64,000 nucleotides of DNA, taken from positions 1 through 64,000 of the forward strand of contig NZ_VTDQ01000010.1 in the NCBI RefSeq assembly GCF_015627175.1. Direction: 5' to 3'. This stretch comes from Acinetobacter pollinis (GTDB lineage: Bacteria; Pseudomonadota; Gammaproteobacteria; Pseudomonadales; Moraxellaceae). The stretch's first letter is position 1. Each line of letters begins with the position of its first letter. Below, piece after piece: positions 37,059-46,599 of the stretch. The translations under genes and the position numbers were made by a program. Under the pieces are notes generated by a model. It had not been told where the DNA came from, ran no database searches, and saw only the letters and a program-made list of their open reading frames with translations.

Positions 37059-40000
37059 ATGAATATTATGAATAACCATCAAATGATGATGAGTGATGAT
37101 CTATTCGCACGCTTTGAAAAAGAGTTAAATATTCAAGGTCTATCCAAATCACCTGTAAATAATAATGATCTTAATGTCGATCTGAATTTAAATAACATCT
37201 CTATTGCAGAAGAAAGAGCATGGATGTTACATCAACAGAATCCACTTTCTGGTTCTGGCCCATTTGTTACGGCATTTCATCTTAAAGGTACGATCAATAT
37301 TGACCGTCTGATACAAGGCATTAAGTCTTTATATCGGGATAAATCAAATTTAAATCTTTCGTATTTTGTAGATGAATTGGGTCATCTTAAAAAACGACAT
37401 CAAGATTTATCGCATCTAGAGGTTCTGGTTGAGCCGATTCAACATGACGTAGACGCAATTGATAGATTATTGGCCGAAATTGAAGTGCCTATGGATTTAA
37501 CTACGAATCCTCCAGTTCGGTTTATTTTATTTCCTAAAACAGAACGCGAGCTTGTTTTAGGAATTGTAGGGCATCATATTTTATTAGATGATACCGCTTG
37601 GAAACCTATATTTGATCATTTAAGCTATTATTATTCATTACAAAAAAACCTGAAAGTTGAACATTTAGGTCATGTCAAAACATTTGAGAATGCTAATCTC
37701 GATCATACATCCTATTGGCAGCAGCAATTCGAAAGTGGGTTAAAAAAAGTCTCTTGGCCCAGAATGTTTCTTCATTTAATGCAACCTCAGAGTATCATCA
37801 AGACCTATGGCGTTCAGCAGGAAACTATACACAAGAAAGTAAATCGTGTTGTTACACATGTAGATGGAACAGAACTAAAGGCATTAAGTGATAAAGCCCA
37901 AGCATCTGTAGTACATACTATGACCTCATTATTTGGTTGTTATATCCAATCCATTTTAGGTTTAGATGATATAGATCTATTTATTCCTGTTGTAGAGAAT
38001 TATGACATTACAGGATTGGATCAAATTTGTTCGAGCTCTAATGTTATTCCAATTCGTTTAAGTGGAGTTGAGCAGGGTATTGAAGCGCATATTAGAAATA
38101 CACGTAACCAAATATTAGAAGGGATTTCGCACAATTTATCTATTGAACAAATTTTGTCAATTACAAAAACAAAACGTCAAGATATTCCCAATATCTTAGT
38201 TACACAGTTCACAGATGCAACAACCTACTTAAATCTAGAGGGTGTTGAAGCAACATCTATTCTGATTCCACCTATAGATGCTGACTATGACCTCACATTG
38301 GCATTCCAAATTCAGGGTAATCAATTACAAATTGAATTAACCACTGGAGAAAAACTATCTAGACATATTGCACCTTGGTTATTAGAGCAATTTATTCAGT
38401 TTTTTACCCAAAGTGATTATGCAAAAAAAGATTCTATTTTTCAGTTAAATGCTTCTGTAGAGCCTGCGTCTAAAGCAGATATCTACCATGCTGTGCCTTT
38501 GCAAGAAAAATTGTTAACAGATAGTCAGACACGTATTGCAAATATTATTCTTGATGAGTTTAGGAATGTTTTGGCAATGCCTGAACTTTCACTACAAGAT
38601 AATTTTTTTGATCAGGGCGGTCATTCTATTCTAGCGACACGTGTGATTGGAAAATTACAGAGCCAACATCAGATTGAAGTAAAAATAGCTGACTTTTTTA
38701 ATGCACCAACTGCGTTTGATTTGGTGCAGTATGCTTCTTATCGTGAAGATGCAGATCAGAAAGGTCGACGTTATTTCGATCCCAAAGAGGAAATTCATGC
38801 ACCCATTACAATATTACAAAAAGAATTTATGGGATTCTCTGATCAAGGGCGTGATGCCATTTTTAACATTCCTTTTGCATTTCGCTTAAGTGAATGGGTA
38901 AATGAAGATGCATTTGAGTTGGCATTTAAGGATATTTTAGAAAGACATCATGCCTTGCGCAGTATCTTTATTTTTCATACCCAAGATGATATTTCACAAA
39001 CTGTTATTCCAATTACACAGTTAGATCAGTACCCTTGGTTCTTTAACTCTAATGCTCAGGGACAGCAAAGTGCGAATGATGTTCTTAAGCAGGAGGCTAA
39101 TCATAGCTTTGATTTAGAAAAAGAGTTTCCAATTCGTGTTAGGTTTTTGAAAGATGAAGATGGTCAGCATATTCTATCTTTACTTATTTATCATATTGCA
39201 ATGGATGAATGGTCTACAGGAATTTTAATTCAAGAGCTATTTGAAGCATATAAGAGCAGATTAGTCAATCAAGCGCCTATGTGGCAGAAAACCCCAAAGC
39301 AATTTCATGAGTATGCTGTAGAACAAGATGATCTAGAGTTAAAAGCACATTTGGCACATTGGGTTAAAACCATTGGTAAGTTAAAAAAACAACCACCTTT
39401 ACTCCATGAAATGAATGTAGATACAGATTTTCTAGATGATGTCACAGGTTCAGCAGTCGAATTTAGCCTCAATAATTTACAAGTAGATGAGTTATATCAA
39501 CTTGCAAAACAGAATCAATCTTCAATTTTTTATGTTGTCTATGCCGCAATTGTTTTAGCAATTCACTTTATAGATGGGAATGAAAAAATACTAACAGGTA
39601 CGTCTGTCGCATGCCGAGATCATGCGGATTACCAAGATACTATTGGATATTTTACCAACGTTGTCATGCATCATACTCAATTTGATGAAACCATGTCTAT
39701 TTCACAGCTTATACAGCAAGTACAAAATAATATTTTTAATACGCTTCCTTATGCAGATGTTCCTTTTGCAATGGTAGAAGCCCATGTTCGTGATGAGAGC
39801 GAAACTTCCACAGATAGCCCTTATGAAGTTTATATACAACTTCATGCGAAAAATTTGCTCACAGGGACTTTTGCAACAGCAGATAATCATCAAATTGGTT
39901 TTGAGCTTATTGAACCTGAAAGAAGTAGTTCAAAGTTTGGTTTACATTTTGAAGTTTATGAAGAGCTACTGTCTGAAAAAGAGAGATTACGCGTTGTCAT

Positions 40001-40181
40001 TAACTATCGTACACAGCGCTATAACAACGCACAAATTGAATGTATTCAGCAAGTAACGTCCCATGTATTAAACGGTTTTCTGCAAAAAAAATCTATAGAA
40101 GAGCTGGATGTGATGCAATTAAGAAGATATTTAGCAATCCATATGACATCGCACGATCAAGGAGCACATCATGTTTCTTAA
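37059..40181 (+). CDS. fbsG: NRPS protein: condensation - carrier - condensation (C-T-C)
   Basis: 1040 residues in C-T-C order. The first condensation domain (about 45-470) has HHILLDD at 172-178. The carrier (about 490-570) has its serine at S523 in FFDQGGHSILA. The second condensation domain (about 590-1030) has YHIAMDE at 711-717, where Tyr replaces the first His. Such a terminal C-T-C protein was proposed as the signature of branching in fimsbactin assembly, the last condensation domain releasing the chain onto N-acetyl-N-hydroxyputrescine. No thioesterase domain is present, in line with amine-mediated release. The next gene starts 11 bp before this one ends. Confidence 0.88.
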   Translation: MNIMNNHQMMMSDDLFARFEKELNIQGLSKSPVNNNDLNVDLNLNNISIAEERAWMLHQQNPLSGSGPFVTAFHLKGTINIDRLIQGIKSLYRDKSNLNLSYFVDELGHLKKRHQDLSHLEVLVEPIQHDVDAIDRLLAEIEVPMDLTTNPPVRFILFPKTERELVLGIVGHHILLDDTAWKPIFDHLSYYYSLQKNLKVEHLGHVKTFENANLDHTSYWQQQFESGLKKVSWPRMFLHLMQPQSIIKTYGVQQETIHKKVNRVVTHVDGTELKALSDKAQASVVHTMTSLFGCYIQSILGLDDIDLFIPVVENYDITGLDQICSSSNVIPIRLSGVEQGIEAHIRNTRNQILEGISHNLSIEQILSITKTKRQDIPNILVTQFTDATTYLNLEGVEATSILIPPIDADYDLTLAFQIQGNQLQIELTTGEKLSRHIAPWLLEQFIQFFTQSDYAKKDSIFQLNASVEPASKADIYHAVPLQEKLLTDSQTRIANIILDEFRNVLAMPELSLQDNFFDQGGHSILATRVIGKLQSQHQIEVKIADFFNAPTAFDLVQYASYREDADQKGRRYFDPKEEIHAPITILQKEFMGFSDQGRDAIFNIPFAFRLSEWVNEDAFELAFKDILERHHALRSIFIFHTQDDISQTVIPITQLDQYPWFFNSNAQGQQSANDVLKQEANHSFDLEKEFPIRVRFLKDEDGQHILSLLIYHIAMDEWSTGILIQELFEAYKSRLVNQAPMWQKTPKQFHEYAVEQDDLELKAHLAHWVKTIGKLKKQPPLLHEMNVDTDFLDDVTGSAVEFSLNNLQVDELYQLAKQNQSSIFYVVYAAIVLAIHFIDGNEKILTGTSVACRDHADYQDTIGYFTNVVMHHTQFDETMSISQLIQQVQNNIFNTLPYADVPFAMVEAHVRDESETSTDSPYEVYIQLHAKNLLTGTFATADNHQIGFELIEPERSSSKFGLHFEVYEELLSEKERLRVVINYRTQRYNNAQIECIQQVTSHVLNGFLQKKSIEELDVMQLRRYLAIHMTSHDQGAHHVS

Positions 40182-41787
40182 AGATGATATTAGTCATGGT
40201 TATGTTCCATTTCCAGAGAAACGAGCAGCATTTTATAAAGAGCAAGGCTGTTGGGAAAATAGGACTCACTTTGACCTTTTGAAAGAAAATGCAAATAAAT
40301 TTAGCGATAAAGTAGCAGTCATACAAAATGAAAAACAGCTTACTTATCAGATGCTGTACGAATATGCCATACATTATGGCAGCTATTTAAAGCAAAAAGG
40401 TATTAAAGAAACTGATTTTATACTGGTGCAATCAGCAAATGTTATTGAAGTATTTGTTGTTATATTCGCCCTATATTATATCGGTGCACGTCCAGTCTTT
40501 TGTTTAGATGGCCATGGCTCGTATGAAATTGAAAATATTGCGAAACAAAGTCGGGCTGTCGGTTATATTCGTACTGTTGATCAGAATAATCAAAAAGATG
40601 CTCGCCTTATTACAACACAGTTTAAACAGCCTAATTTCTCTTTATGGTTTCGTCAAACAATAGTCAGTCAAAACACACTCTCTGAATCTTTTTCAATGTT
40701 GGCAGATATTCCTAAAGACTTTAATTTAGGTGCTCAAGCGACATCTACAGATATTGCTTTTCTACAACTCTCAGGTGGCACAACAGGGTTACCTAAGTTA
40801 ATTCCAAGGACGCATGCAGATTATATTTACTCTGTGAAAGAGAGTGTTATTGCTGCTCATTTGCATGATCAGATTAAACAGTTGATTGTGCTTCCTGTAA
40901 TGCACAATTTCACAATGAGTTCACCAGGATTTTTAGGTGTATTTTATGTAGGTGGAACTGTTGTTCTCAGTCAGCAATCTCATCCTAGAGTATGTTTTGA
41001 AATTATTGAAAAATATAAGATTAATCAGGTTTCAGTTGTGCCAGCTATAGCAAATTTGTGGGTAAACTCTGAAAGTAGATCTGAATACGATTGTTCAAGT
41101 CTAAATGTAATTCAGGTCGGAGGTGCAAAATTATTGCCTACACTTGCACAAAAGATTGTAGATATTTTTGATGTAAAACTTCAGCAAGTATACGGTATGG
41201 CAGAAGGACTTGTGAATTTTACTTCCTTAGATGACAGTTTAGAAATTATTTTAAACACTCAAGGCAAAAAACTTTCTATATACGATGAAATTCGTATTGT
41301 AAATCATAAGGATGAGATGGTCGAATTAGGGCAGCAAGGTCTGATTCAAACGAGAGGACCTTATACGATTAATGGTTATTATAATTTGCCTGAAATTAAT
41401 CGCCGTGCATTTACGGAAGATGGTTTTTACAAAACAGGTGATATTGGGTATCTGGATAACTTAGGAAATATTATTGTTACTGGTCGAGAAAAAGAGCAGA
41501 TTAATCGTTCTGGTGAAAAGATAACTCCAAGTGAAATCGAAGAATTTTTATTACATCACCCTGTCATTAAAGATGTTTGTGTCATTGGTGTTGAAGATCA
41601 ATATCTAGGTGAGCGTATAAAAGCACTTATTATTCCAAAACAAAATGATGACCAAATTACACTACGAGATATTCGTAAGTTTTTGATCAATAAAAATATA
41701 TCAAATTTTAAAATTCCAGATGAAATTGAGATTGTTACAGATTTTCAATATACCCATGTTGGGAAAGTTAACAGACAAAAACTGTAA
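40171..41787 (+). CDS. fbsH: 2,3-dihydroxybenzoate-AMP ligase (EntE/DhbE-like)
   Basis: 538-residue stand-alone adenylating enzyme. The phosphate-binding loop LSGGTTGLPKLIPRTH and the aryl-acid pocket MHNFTMSSPGFLG with its Asn are as in DhbE/EntE; GMAEGLVNFT, FYKTGDIGYL and GREKEQINRSGEKI complete the core motifs. It activates DHB and loads the aryl carrier domain of the first NRPS protein. The start codon lies within the end of fbsG, so the two are coupled in translation. Confidence 0.94.
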   Translation: MFLKDDISHGYVPFPEKRAAFYKEQGCWENRTHFDLLKENANKFSDKVAVIQNEKQLTYQMLYEYAIHYGSYLKQKGIKETDFILVQSANVIEVFVVIFALYYIGARPVFCLDGHGSYEIENIAKQSRAVGYIRTVDQNNQKDARLITTQFKQPNFSLWFRQTIVSQNTLSESFSMLADIPKDFNLGAQATSTDIAFLQLSGGTTGLPKLIPRTHADYIYSVKESVIAAHLHDQIKQLIVLPVMHNFTMSSPGFLGVFYVGGTVVLSQQSHPRVCFEIIEKYKINQVSVVPAIANLWVNSESRSEYDCSSLNVIQVGGAKLLPTLAQKIVDIFDVKLQQVYGMAEGLVNFTSLDDSLEIILNTQGKKLSIYDEIRIVNHKDEMVELGQQGLIQTRGPYTINGYYNLPEINRRAFTEDGFYKTGDIGYLDNLGNIIVTGREKEQINRSGEKITPSEIEEFLLHHPVIKDVCVIGVEDQYLGERIKALIIPKQNDDQITLRDIRKFLINKNISNFKIPDEIEIVTDFQYTHVGKVNRQKL

Positions 41788-41806
41788 TAATCAGGATGAA
41801 TACAAA

Positions 41807-43108
41807 ATGAATAAAGAAATTATATATGACATTATCGGTGTCGGTATTGGCCCATTTAACCTAAGTCTAGCGTGCTTAACAGATGATATAGATGACCTAA
41901 AAACGGTTTTTTTTGATAGGAAAGCATGCTTCGATTGGCATAGTGGCATTATGCCAGAATGGAGTACGTTACAGATTCCTTTTATTGCCGATTTAGTGAG
42001 TTTTGCAGATCCTACAAATAGATTCTCCTTTTTAAATTATTTAAAAGAGACGAATAATTTATATCAGTTTTTTATTCGAGAAAGCTTTTATATGTTGCGA
42101 TCTGAATATAATCAATATTGTAAATGGGCATCTCAACAACTGCATAATCTTCACTTTAAAACTAATGTTGAATGCATACAATACGATACCGACCTTCAGC
42201 ACTACATATTGACTGTGAAGCAAGAAAATAGTCAAAATACTTCACAATATTATGCAAAAAATCTAGTTCTAGGTACTGGTACAACGCCTATTATTCCAGA
42301 GTTTTGTAAAGGAATGTCTCATAAAGTCCATTCAAGTGCAGACTATATGCATCATAAAGAAGATTATGGCAATAAAAAGTCAATTACCATTGTCGGTGGG
42401 GGACAAAGTGGTGCTGAGATTTATTATGATCTCTTATCGAATATAGATACAAGCCAATATCAATTAAATTGGATGACACGATCTGCACATTTCTTTTCAA
42501 TGGATTTAGGGAAGCTTACGTTAGAGTATACCTCGCCAGATTATACGAATCATTTTTATTCTCTTCCTCAGCAGAAAAGAGATGATGTCATCAAATCTCA
42601 AAGTGCATTGTATAAAGGCATTGAAATTGGTTTAGTCAATCGTATATATGACCAACTTTATTTAAAATCTCGTCCTTCACCATTATCGACACGATTAATG
42701 CCAAACAGTACTTTAGAGTCTGTAACAGAAACAGAAAGTGGTTTGGCACTTGTTTTTTATAACTCAGATACAGATCAGAAATTTAAAATTCAATCAGATA
42801 TTCTTATCTTGGCATTGGGTTATGAATATAAAATTCCTAAATTCTTAGAGCCTATTCGCCATCTAATTTACTGGGATAAAAAAGGCAGAATGGAGGTGAA
42901 TCATCATTATGCAATTAACGCTATTGAAAATATTTTTGTTCAAAACGTAGGTCTATATTCACACGGATTTACAGTGCCAGATTTAAATATGGGTTGCTAT
43001 CGTAACGCAATAATTATTAATCAAATTTTAGGGAAAACGGTCTTTCCTATAGAGCAAAGAATTGCTTATCAAGAATTTAAGCCATTACCTGAAGAAATTA
43101 TTAATTAA
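41807..43108 (+). CDS. fbsI: Flavin-dependent ornithine/putrescine N-monooxygenase
   Basis: About 433 residues of the SidA/IucD/PvdA class. Motifs: FAD-binding GVGIGPFNLSLACL, the substrate region WHSGIMPEWSTLQIPFIADLVSFADPTN, NADPH-binding GGGQSGAEIYYDLL, and LALGYEYKIP near the C-terminus. The start at 41807, 19 bp after fbsH, follows a CAGGA site; the longer frame reads back into fbsH. In the fimsbactin pathway the amine hydroxylated is putrescine, made by the next gene product, so the preferred substrate is probably putrescine rather than ornithine. Confidence 0.92.
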   Translation: MNKEIIYDIIGVGIGPFNLSLACLTDDIDDLKTVFFDRKACFDWHSGIMPEWSTLQIPFIADLVSFADPTNRFSFLNYLKETNNLYQFFIRESFYMLRSEYNQYCKWASQQLHNLHFKTNVECIQYDTDLQHYILTVKQENSQNTSQYYAKNLVLGTGTTPIIPEFCKGMSHKVHSSADYMHHKEDYGNKKSITIVGGGQSGAEIYYDLLSNIDTSQYQLNWMTRSAHFFSMDLGKLTLEYTSPDYTNHFYSLPQQKRDDVIKSQSALYKGIEIGLVNRIYDQLYLKSRPSPLSTRLMPNSTLESVTETESGLALVFYNSDTDQKFKIQSDILILALGYEYKIPKFLEPIRHLIYWDKKGRMEVNHHYAINAIENIFVQNVGLYSHGFTVPDLNMGCYRNAIIINQILGKTVFPIEQRIAYQEFKPLPEEIIN

Positions 43109-43133
43109 TATTTATTAACTTTTGGACAAACTT

Positions 43134-44294
43134 ATGAAACTCCCATCTTATTTTTCACCTCATATTTATGATTTTATAGAAAATTTATCAGAAGAAAGAG
43201 AAACACCATTTTTAGTACTTGACTTAAATGTAATTGAAAGTCGTTATCATGAGCTCAGACAGGGTTTTAACAATACACATATTTATTATGCTGTTAAGGC
43301 AAACCCAGCAGATGAAATTATTGAGCGTTTGGTTCATTTAGGTTCAAATTTCGATTTGGCCTCAGTCAATGAATTAAATAAAGTTTTAAAATTTAAAGTA
43401 GAGCCATCTCGTCTTGCATACGGTAATACAATTAAGAAAAAACAAGACATTCAATATTTTTACGATCATGGAGTGAGGTTATTTGTAACAGATGCAGAGG
43501 CAGATTTACGAAATATAGCAACATATGCTCCTCATTCTAAAGTTTTTTTTAGACTCTCAATTGATTGTGCTGAAACTGCTGATTGGCCATTATCAAAAAA
43601 GTTTGGCTGTGATAGTGATGCTTTAATACGACTGGCCATTTTGGCAAAAGAGTTAGGTTTAACACCTTATGGAATTTCATTCCATGTAGGGTCACAGCAA
43701 AGAGATATTCAGTCTTGGCAACATGCAATTACTGAAACAAAGGCCATATTCGATCAATTACGTGATAAACACGATATTCATCTAAGTATGCTTAATTTAG
43801 GAGGAGGTCTGCCTGCACATTATCGCCAGAAAACTGAAACTTTTAATAAATATACATCCGAAATAAATGAATATTTAAAAGTATTTGATGAATATGAACT
43901 TGAACAAATTATGATTGAACCTGGTCGCTCATTGGTTGGCGATGCGGGTATTCTTATCTCAGAAATTATTCTTATTTCTCATCGTCCGAAATTGGGCTGT
44001 AAGCGTTGGATTTATACCGATGTAGGTGTATTTAATGGACTCATTGAAACCATTGGAGAGTCTGTGGAATATCCTGTTTTATCTAACAGAACAGGAGAGG
44101 TTGGCTCAGTCATTATTGCAGGGCCAACTTGCGACAGCATGGATATTATGTATCAAGACAAGGATTATGCATTGCCTACCTCATTAGAAATTGGAGACCA
44201 TTTGTATTGGGTGTCTACAGGCGCTTATACAACCAGTTATAGCTCAATTGAATTCAATGGATTTTCTCCTTTGAACTATTATGTATTGAAATAA
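43134..44294 (+). CDS. fbsJ: PLP-dependent ornithine decarboxylase (alanine-racemase fold)
   Basis: About 386 residues, fold type III decarboxylase of the eukaryotic-ODC/LysA group. The PLP lysine is in YYAVKANP; HVGSQ, LGGGLPAHY, EPGRSLVGDAG and the catalytic-cysteine region GPTCDSMDIMY follow. The ATG at 43134 is chosen over a TTG at 43122. It converts ornithine to putrescine for the hydroxamate arm of the siderophore. A 73-bp spacer with a hairpin separates it from the acetyltransferase gene, the longest gap in the operon. Confidence 0.92.
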   Translation: MKLPSYFSPHIYDFIENLSEERETPFLVLDLNVIESRYHELRQGFNNTHIYYAVKANPADEIIERLVHLGSNFDLASVNELNKVLKFKVEPSRLAYGNTIKKKQDIQYFYDHGVRLFVTDAEADLRNIATYAPHSKVFFRLSIDCAETADWPLSKKFGCDSDALIRLAILAKELGLTPYGISFHVGSQQRDIQSWQHAITETKAIFDQLRDKHDIHLSMLNLGGGLPAHYRQKTETFNKYTSEINEYLKVFDEYELEQIMIEPGRSLVGDAGILISEIILISHRPKLGCKRWIYTDVGVFNGLIETIGESVEYPVLSNRTGEVGSVIIAGPTCDSMDIMYQDKDYALPTSLEIGDHLYWVSTGAYTTSYSSIEFNGFSPLNYYVLK

Positions 44295-44299
44295 TGATA

Positions 44300-44336
44300 T
44301 GACATTCGGAGGAAATAGTGACTCTCCCGAATGTCA
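44300..44336 (+). other. Hairpin in the fbsJ-fbsK spacer
   Basis: Perfect 10-bp inverted repeat TGACATTCGG/CCGAATGTCA (44300-44309, 44327-44336) with a 17-base loop. There is no T-run after it, so it is not a standard terminator; mRNA processing or 3'-end protection is more likely. The loop region holds a GGAGG and a GTG-initiated 12-codon frame (44319-44357). Confidence 0.6.
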
Positions 44337-44367
44337 AAGTTCTATGTTGTATTTAAGGATATTTTAA

Positions 44368-44952
44368 ATGGAAACAATTTCTCAAAAATTACCTCAGCGC
44401 TTTATTTATCATGAAAAAAATATACGATATGGCCTAAGGGAAGTCGTTTTAAATCAGGATTTTCCACTTTTATATAAATGGATGCATGAACCTCATGTGA
44501 TTCAACAGTGGCAAATGGATAAACCAGAGCTAGAATTAAAAGTATATTTTGAAAGAATGTCTGTAGATGACCATCAAAGGTTATATATTATTCAGATTAA
44601 TGATAGAGATATTGGTTATTTAGAAATATATGAGGCAGCAAGAGATCGGCTGGGTTTATATTATTCTGCAGATTCATCCGATTTGGGTTGGCATATTTTA
44701 TTCGGTGAAACTGATGTGGTTGGCCAGGGACATTTTCGTGCAGTAATGCGTATGATGAGTTACTTTATTTTTGAAAATTCATCTGCAAAAAAGATTGTAG
44801 GTGAACCAGACGAAAATGTGAAATCATATTCCTATGTTGAAAAAGAAATTGCGTTTGAACCTCAATGTAAAATTCAGTTGCCAGAAAAAGTAGCGGTTTT
44901 ATATCATTGTTTTAGAGAGAAATTTTATCAAAAAAACGGCCATTTAAGTTGA
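44368..44952 (+). CDS. fbsK: N-hydroxyputrescine acetyltransferase (IucB-like GNAT)
   Basis: 194-residue GNAT acyltransferase of the siderophore group (Acetyltransf_8, IucB/RhbD type): LLYKWMHEPHVIQQWQM, RLYIIQINDRDIGYLEIYEAARDRLG, DLGWHILFGE and GQGHFRAVMRMMSYFIFE are its hallmarks. It would acetylate N-hydroxyputrescine with acetyl-CoA to give the hydroxamate building block used by the terminal condensation domain. It is the last gene of the operon; a terminator shared with thiG follows after about 125 bp. Confidence 0.92.
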   Translation: METISQKLPQRFIYHEKNIRYGLREVVLNQDFPLLYKWMHEPHVIQQWQMDKPELELKVYFERMSVDDHQRLYIIQINDRDIGYLEIYEAARDRLGLYYSADSSDLGWHILFGETDVVGQGHFRAVMRMMSYFIFENSSAKKIVGEPDENVKSYSYVEKEIAFEPQCKIQLPEKVAVLYHCFREKFYQKNGHLS

Positions 44953-45077
44953 AATTTAATTGTAGATGTTTAAATGCAAGAAATTGAAGGACAGGTAAAG
45001 CGCATAACGATAAGGTAACATTCATTAGCTTTAGAATAATAAGTAATAATAAAGCTACTTTTTGATAGAGAAAACAT

Positions 45078-45106
45078 AAAAAGAGAGCAAGGTAAGCTCT
45101 CTTTTT
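45078..45106. terminator. Bidirectional terminator between siderophore operon and thiG
   Basis: Eleven-bp perfect stem AAAAAGAGAGC/GCTCTCTTTTT (45078-45088, 45096-45106), A/T tracts on both sides, between convergent genes. Confidence 0.9.
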
Positions 45107-45113
45107 AGTTAGA

Positions 45114-45911
45114 TTACTTAAAGAAATATCCAGTTTCTGGAGAGCTCGCATTTGCCATACGTTTTCTTTGCATGCGCCCAGCTAAATAAGCTTCTCGCCC
45201 AGCTTCCACAGCTTTTTTCATGGCAGATGCCATTAAAATAGGATGTTGTGCTTGAGCAATTGCAGTGTTCATCAATACACCATCACATCCTAACTCCATT
45301 GCAATCGCTGCATCACTTGCTGTACCTACGCCAGCATCTACCAACACCGGAACCTTTGCGTTCTCTTTAATAATTGAAATAGTATGTGGGTTAAGGATTC
45401 CCAACCCTGATCCAATCAGGCTACCAAGAGGCATAATGGCAACACAACCCATACTCTCAAGTTCTTGAGCAACAATAGGATCGTCAGATGTGTAGACCAT
45501 GACTTCGAATCCATCATCAATCAGAGTCTGTGCTGCTTTTAAAGTATGTGTAATATTTGGATATAGAGTTTTTTCATCACCTAAGACTTCAAGTTTTACC
45601 AGATTATGGCCATCTAGCAGTTCACGAGCAAGCATACATGTGCGTATGGCTGTATCTGCATCGAAACAACCTGCTGTATTGGGCAAAATAGTATATTTTT
45701 CTGGTGGAATTACTGAAAGTAAGTTAGGTTGATTGGGATCTTGTCCAATATTTACACGGCGGATTGCTACGGTAACGATTTCTGCACCGCTCGCTTGAAT
45801 TGCTAAATCTGTTTCTTGTAAATCTTTATATTTTCCCGTGCCAACTAGAAGTCTAGAGTTAAAAGTACGAGAGCCGATTTGAAGTGAAGTATCTTGAAAT
45901 TGATTTTCCAT
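45114..45911 (-). CDS. thiG: Thiazole synthase ThiG
   Basis: 265-residue TIM-barrel enzyme that makes the thiamine thiazole phosphate from deoxyxylulose-5-phosphate, dehydroglycine (or iminoacetate) and ThiS thiocarboxylate. Typical segments are [12 protein letters not shown] (with the Schiff-base lysine region), [47 protein letters not shown] and [29 protein letters not shown]. It is 14 bp after thiS on the same strand. Confidence 0.97.
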   Translation of the reverse strand: MENQFQDTSLQIGSRTFNSRLLVGTGKYKDLQETDLAIQASGAEIVTVAIRRVNIGQDPNQPNLLSVIPPEKYTILPNTAGCFDADTAIRTCMLARELLDGHNLVKLEVLGDEKTLYPNITHTLKAAQTLIDDGFEVMVYTSDDPIVAQELESMGCVAIMPLGSLIGSGLGILNPHTISIIKENAKVPVLVDAGVGTASDAAIAMELGCDGVLMNTAIAQAQHPILMASAMKKAVEAGREAYLAGRMQRKRMANASSPETGYFFK

Positions 45912-45925
45912 GAATGAACCTTTAA

Positions 45926-46126
45926 TTAACCACCACCAACTGCTTGAATGATCTCAATTTTATCTTGAGCCTGAATGGTAACGTATTGTAGTTTAGATTT
46001 GGGGATGATTTGTGCATTTACTTCAATAGCAAAGCGCTTTTTTTCAAGTTGAAGGGTATGAACTAGGTCTTGAAGTGTTTCACATGGTGTTTCAGTTGCT
46101 TCACCATTTAATATAATGTGTTTCAT
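45926..46126 (-). CDS. thiS: Sulfur carrier protein ThiS
   Basis: 66-residue ubiquitin-fold protein that ends in VGGG with the C-terminal diglycine needed for thiocarboxylation; the N-terminal MKHIILNGE and central [16 protein letters not shown] are typical. It donates sulfur to ThiG, encoded immediately downstream. Confidence 0.93.
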   Translation of the reverse strand: MKHIILNGEATETPCETLQDLVHTLQLEKKRFAIEVNAQIIPKSKLQYVTIQAQDKIEIIQAVGGG

Positions 46127-46132
46127 ATCATC

Positions 46133-46498
46133 TTATCCTTTAAATTTAAGTGCATTCCATGCCAGTACAAGCCAGCCTGAAATCATAAATAGGCCACCAA
46201 TAGGGGTAATTGCACCTAAGATACGGGGAAGTCCAAAACTCATAAGATAAAGAGAACCACAGAAAAAAATAATTCCAGTTTGAATAAGAATAAAACTTAT
46301 TTTTATAGGGAACATGGGCGCTGCTTTTACTAAAATTCCCAAAGCAAGCAATCCCAGTGCATGGTAAAAGAAGTACTCCGTAGAAGTATGCCACCATGTA
46401 AGCTGTTCAGCAGTCGCTCTCGATTTTAAACCATGTGCACCGAAAGCACCGACAATTACAGCAAAGGCCAAATTAAATGCAGCAATTGCTAGCCACAT
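46133..46498 (-). CDS. DUF423 membrane protein
   Basis: 121 residues and four hydrophobic helices. The pattern AIAAFNLAFAVIVGAFGAHGLK at the start and a Gly-rich GGLFMISGWLVLAWNAL at the end match the DUF423 (YgdD) family of small inner-membrane proteins of unknown function. It is 6 bp upstream of thiS and probably shares its transcript, which may be accidental rather than functional. Confidence 0.88.
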   Translation of the reverse strand: MWLAIAAFNLAFAVIVGAFGAHGLKSRATAEQLTWWHTSTEYFFYHALGLLALGILVKAAPMFPIKISFILIQTGIIFFCGSLYLMSFGLPRILGAITPIGGLFMISGWLVLAWNALKFKG

Positions 46499-46564
46499 AA
46501 TAAGGTATCCTCTAAAGGTTATAATAAAGAATTATAACTCAATTTAGCTTTACCTTGGAGACAT

Positions 46565-46591
46565 AAAAAAGACCGTCATAAAGACAGTCTT
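46565..46591 (-). terminator. Terminator of rpoH
   Basis: Nine-bp stem (one G-U pair in the RNA) AAGACTGTC/GACGGTCTT read on the minus strand, followed by TTTTTT. Confidence 0.8.
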
Positions 46592-46599
46592 AAATAAAA

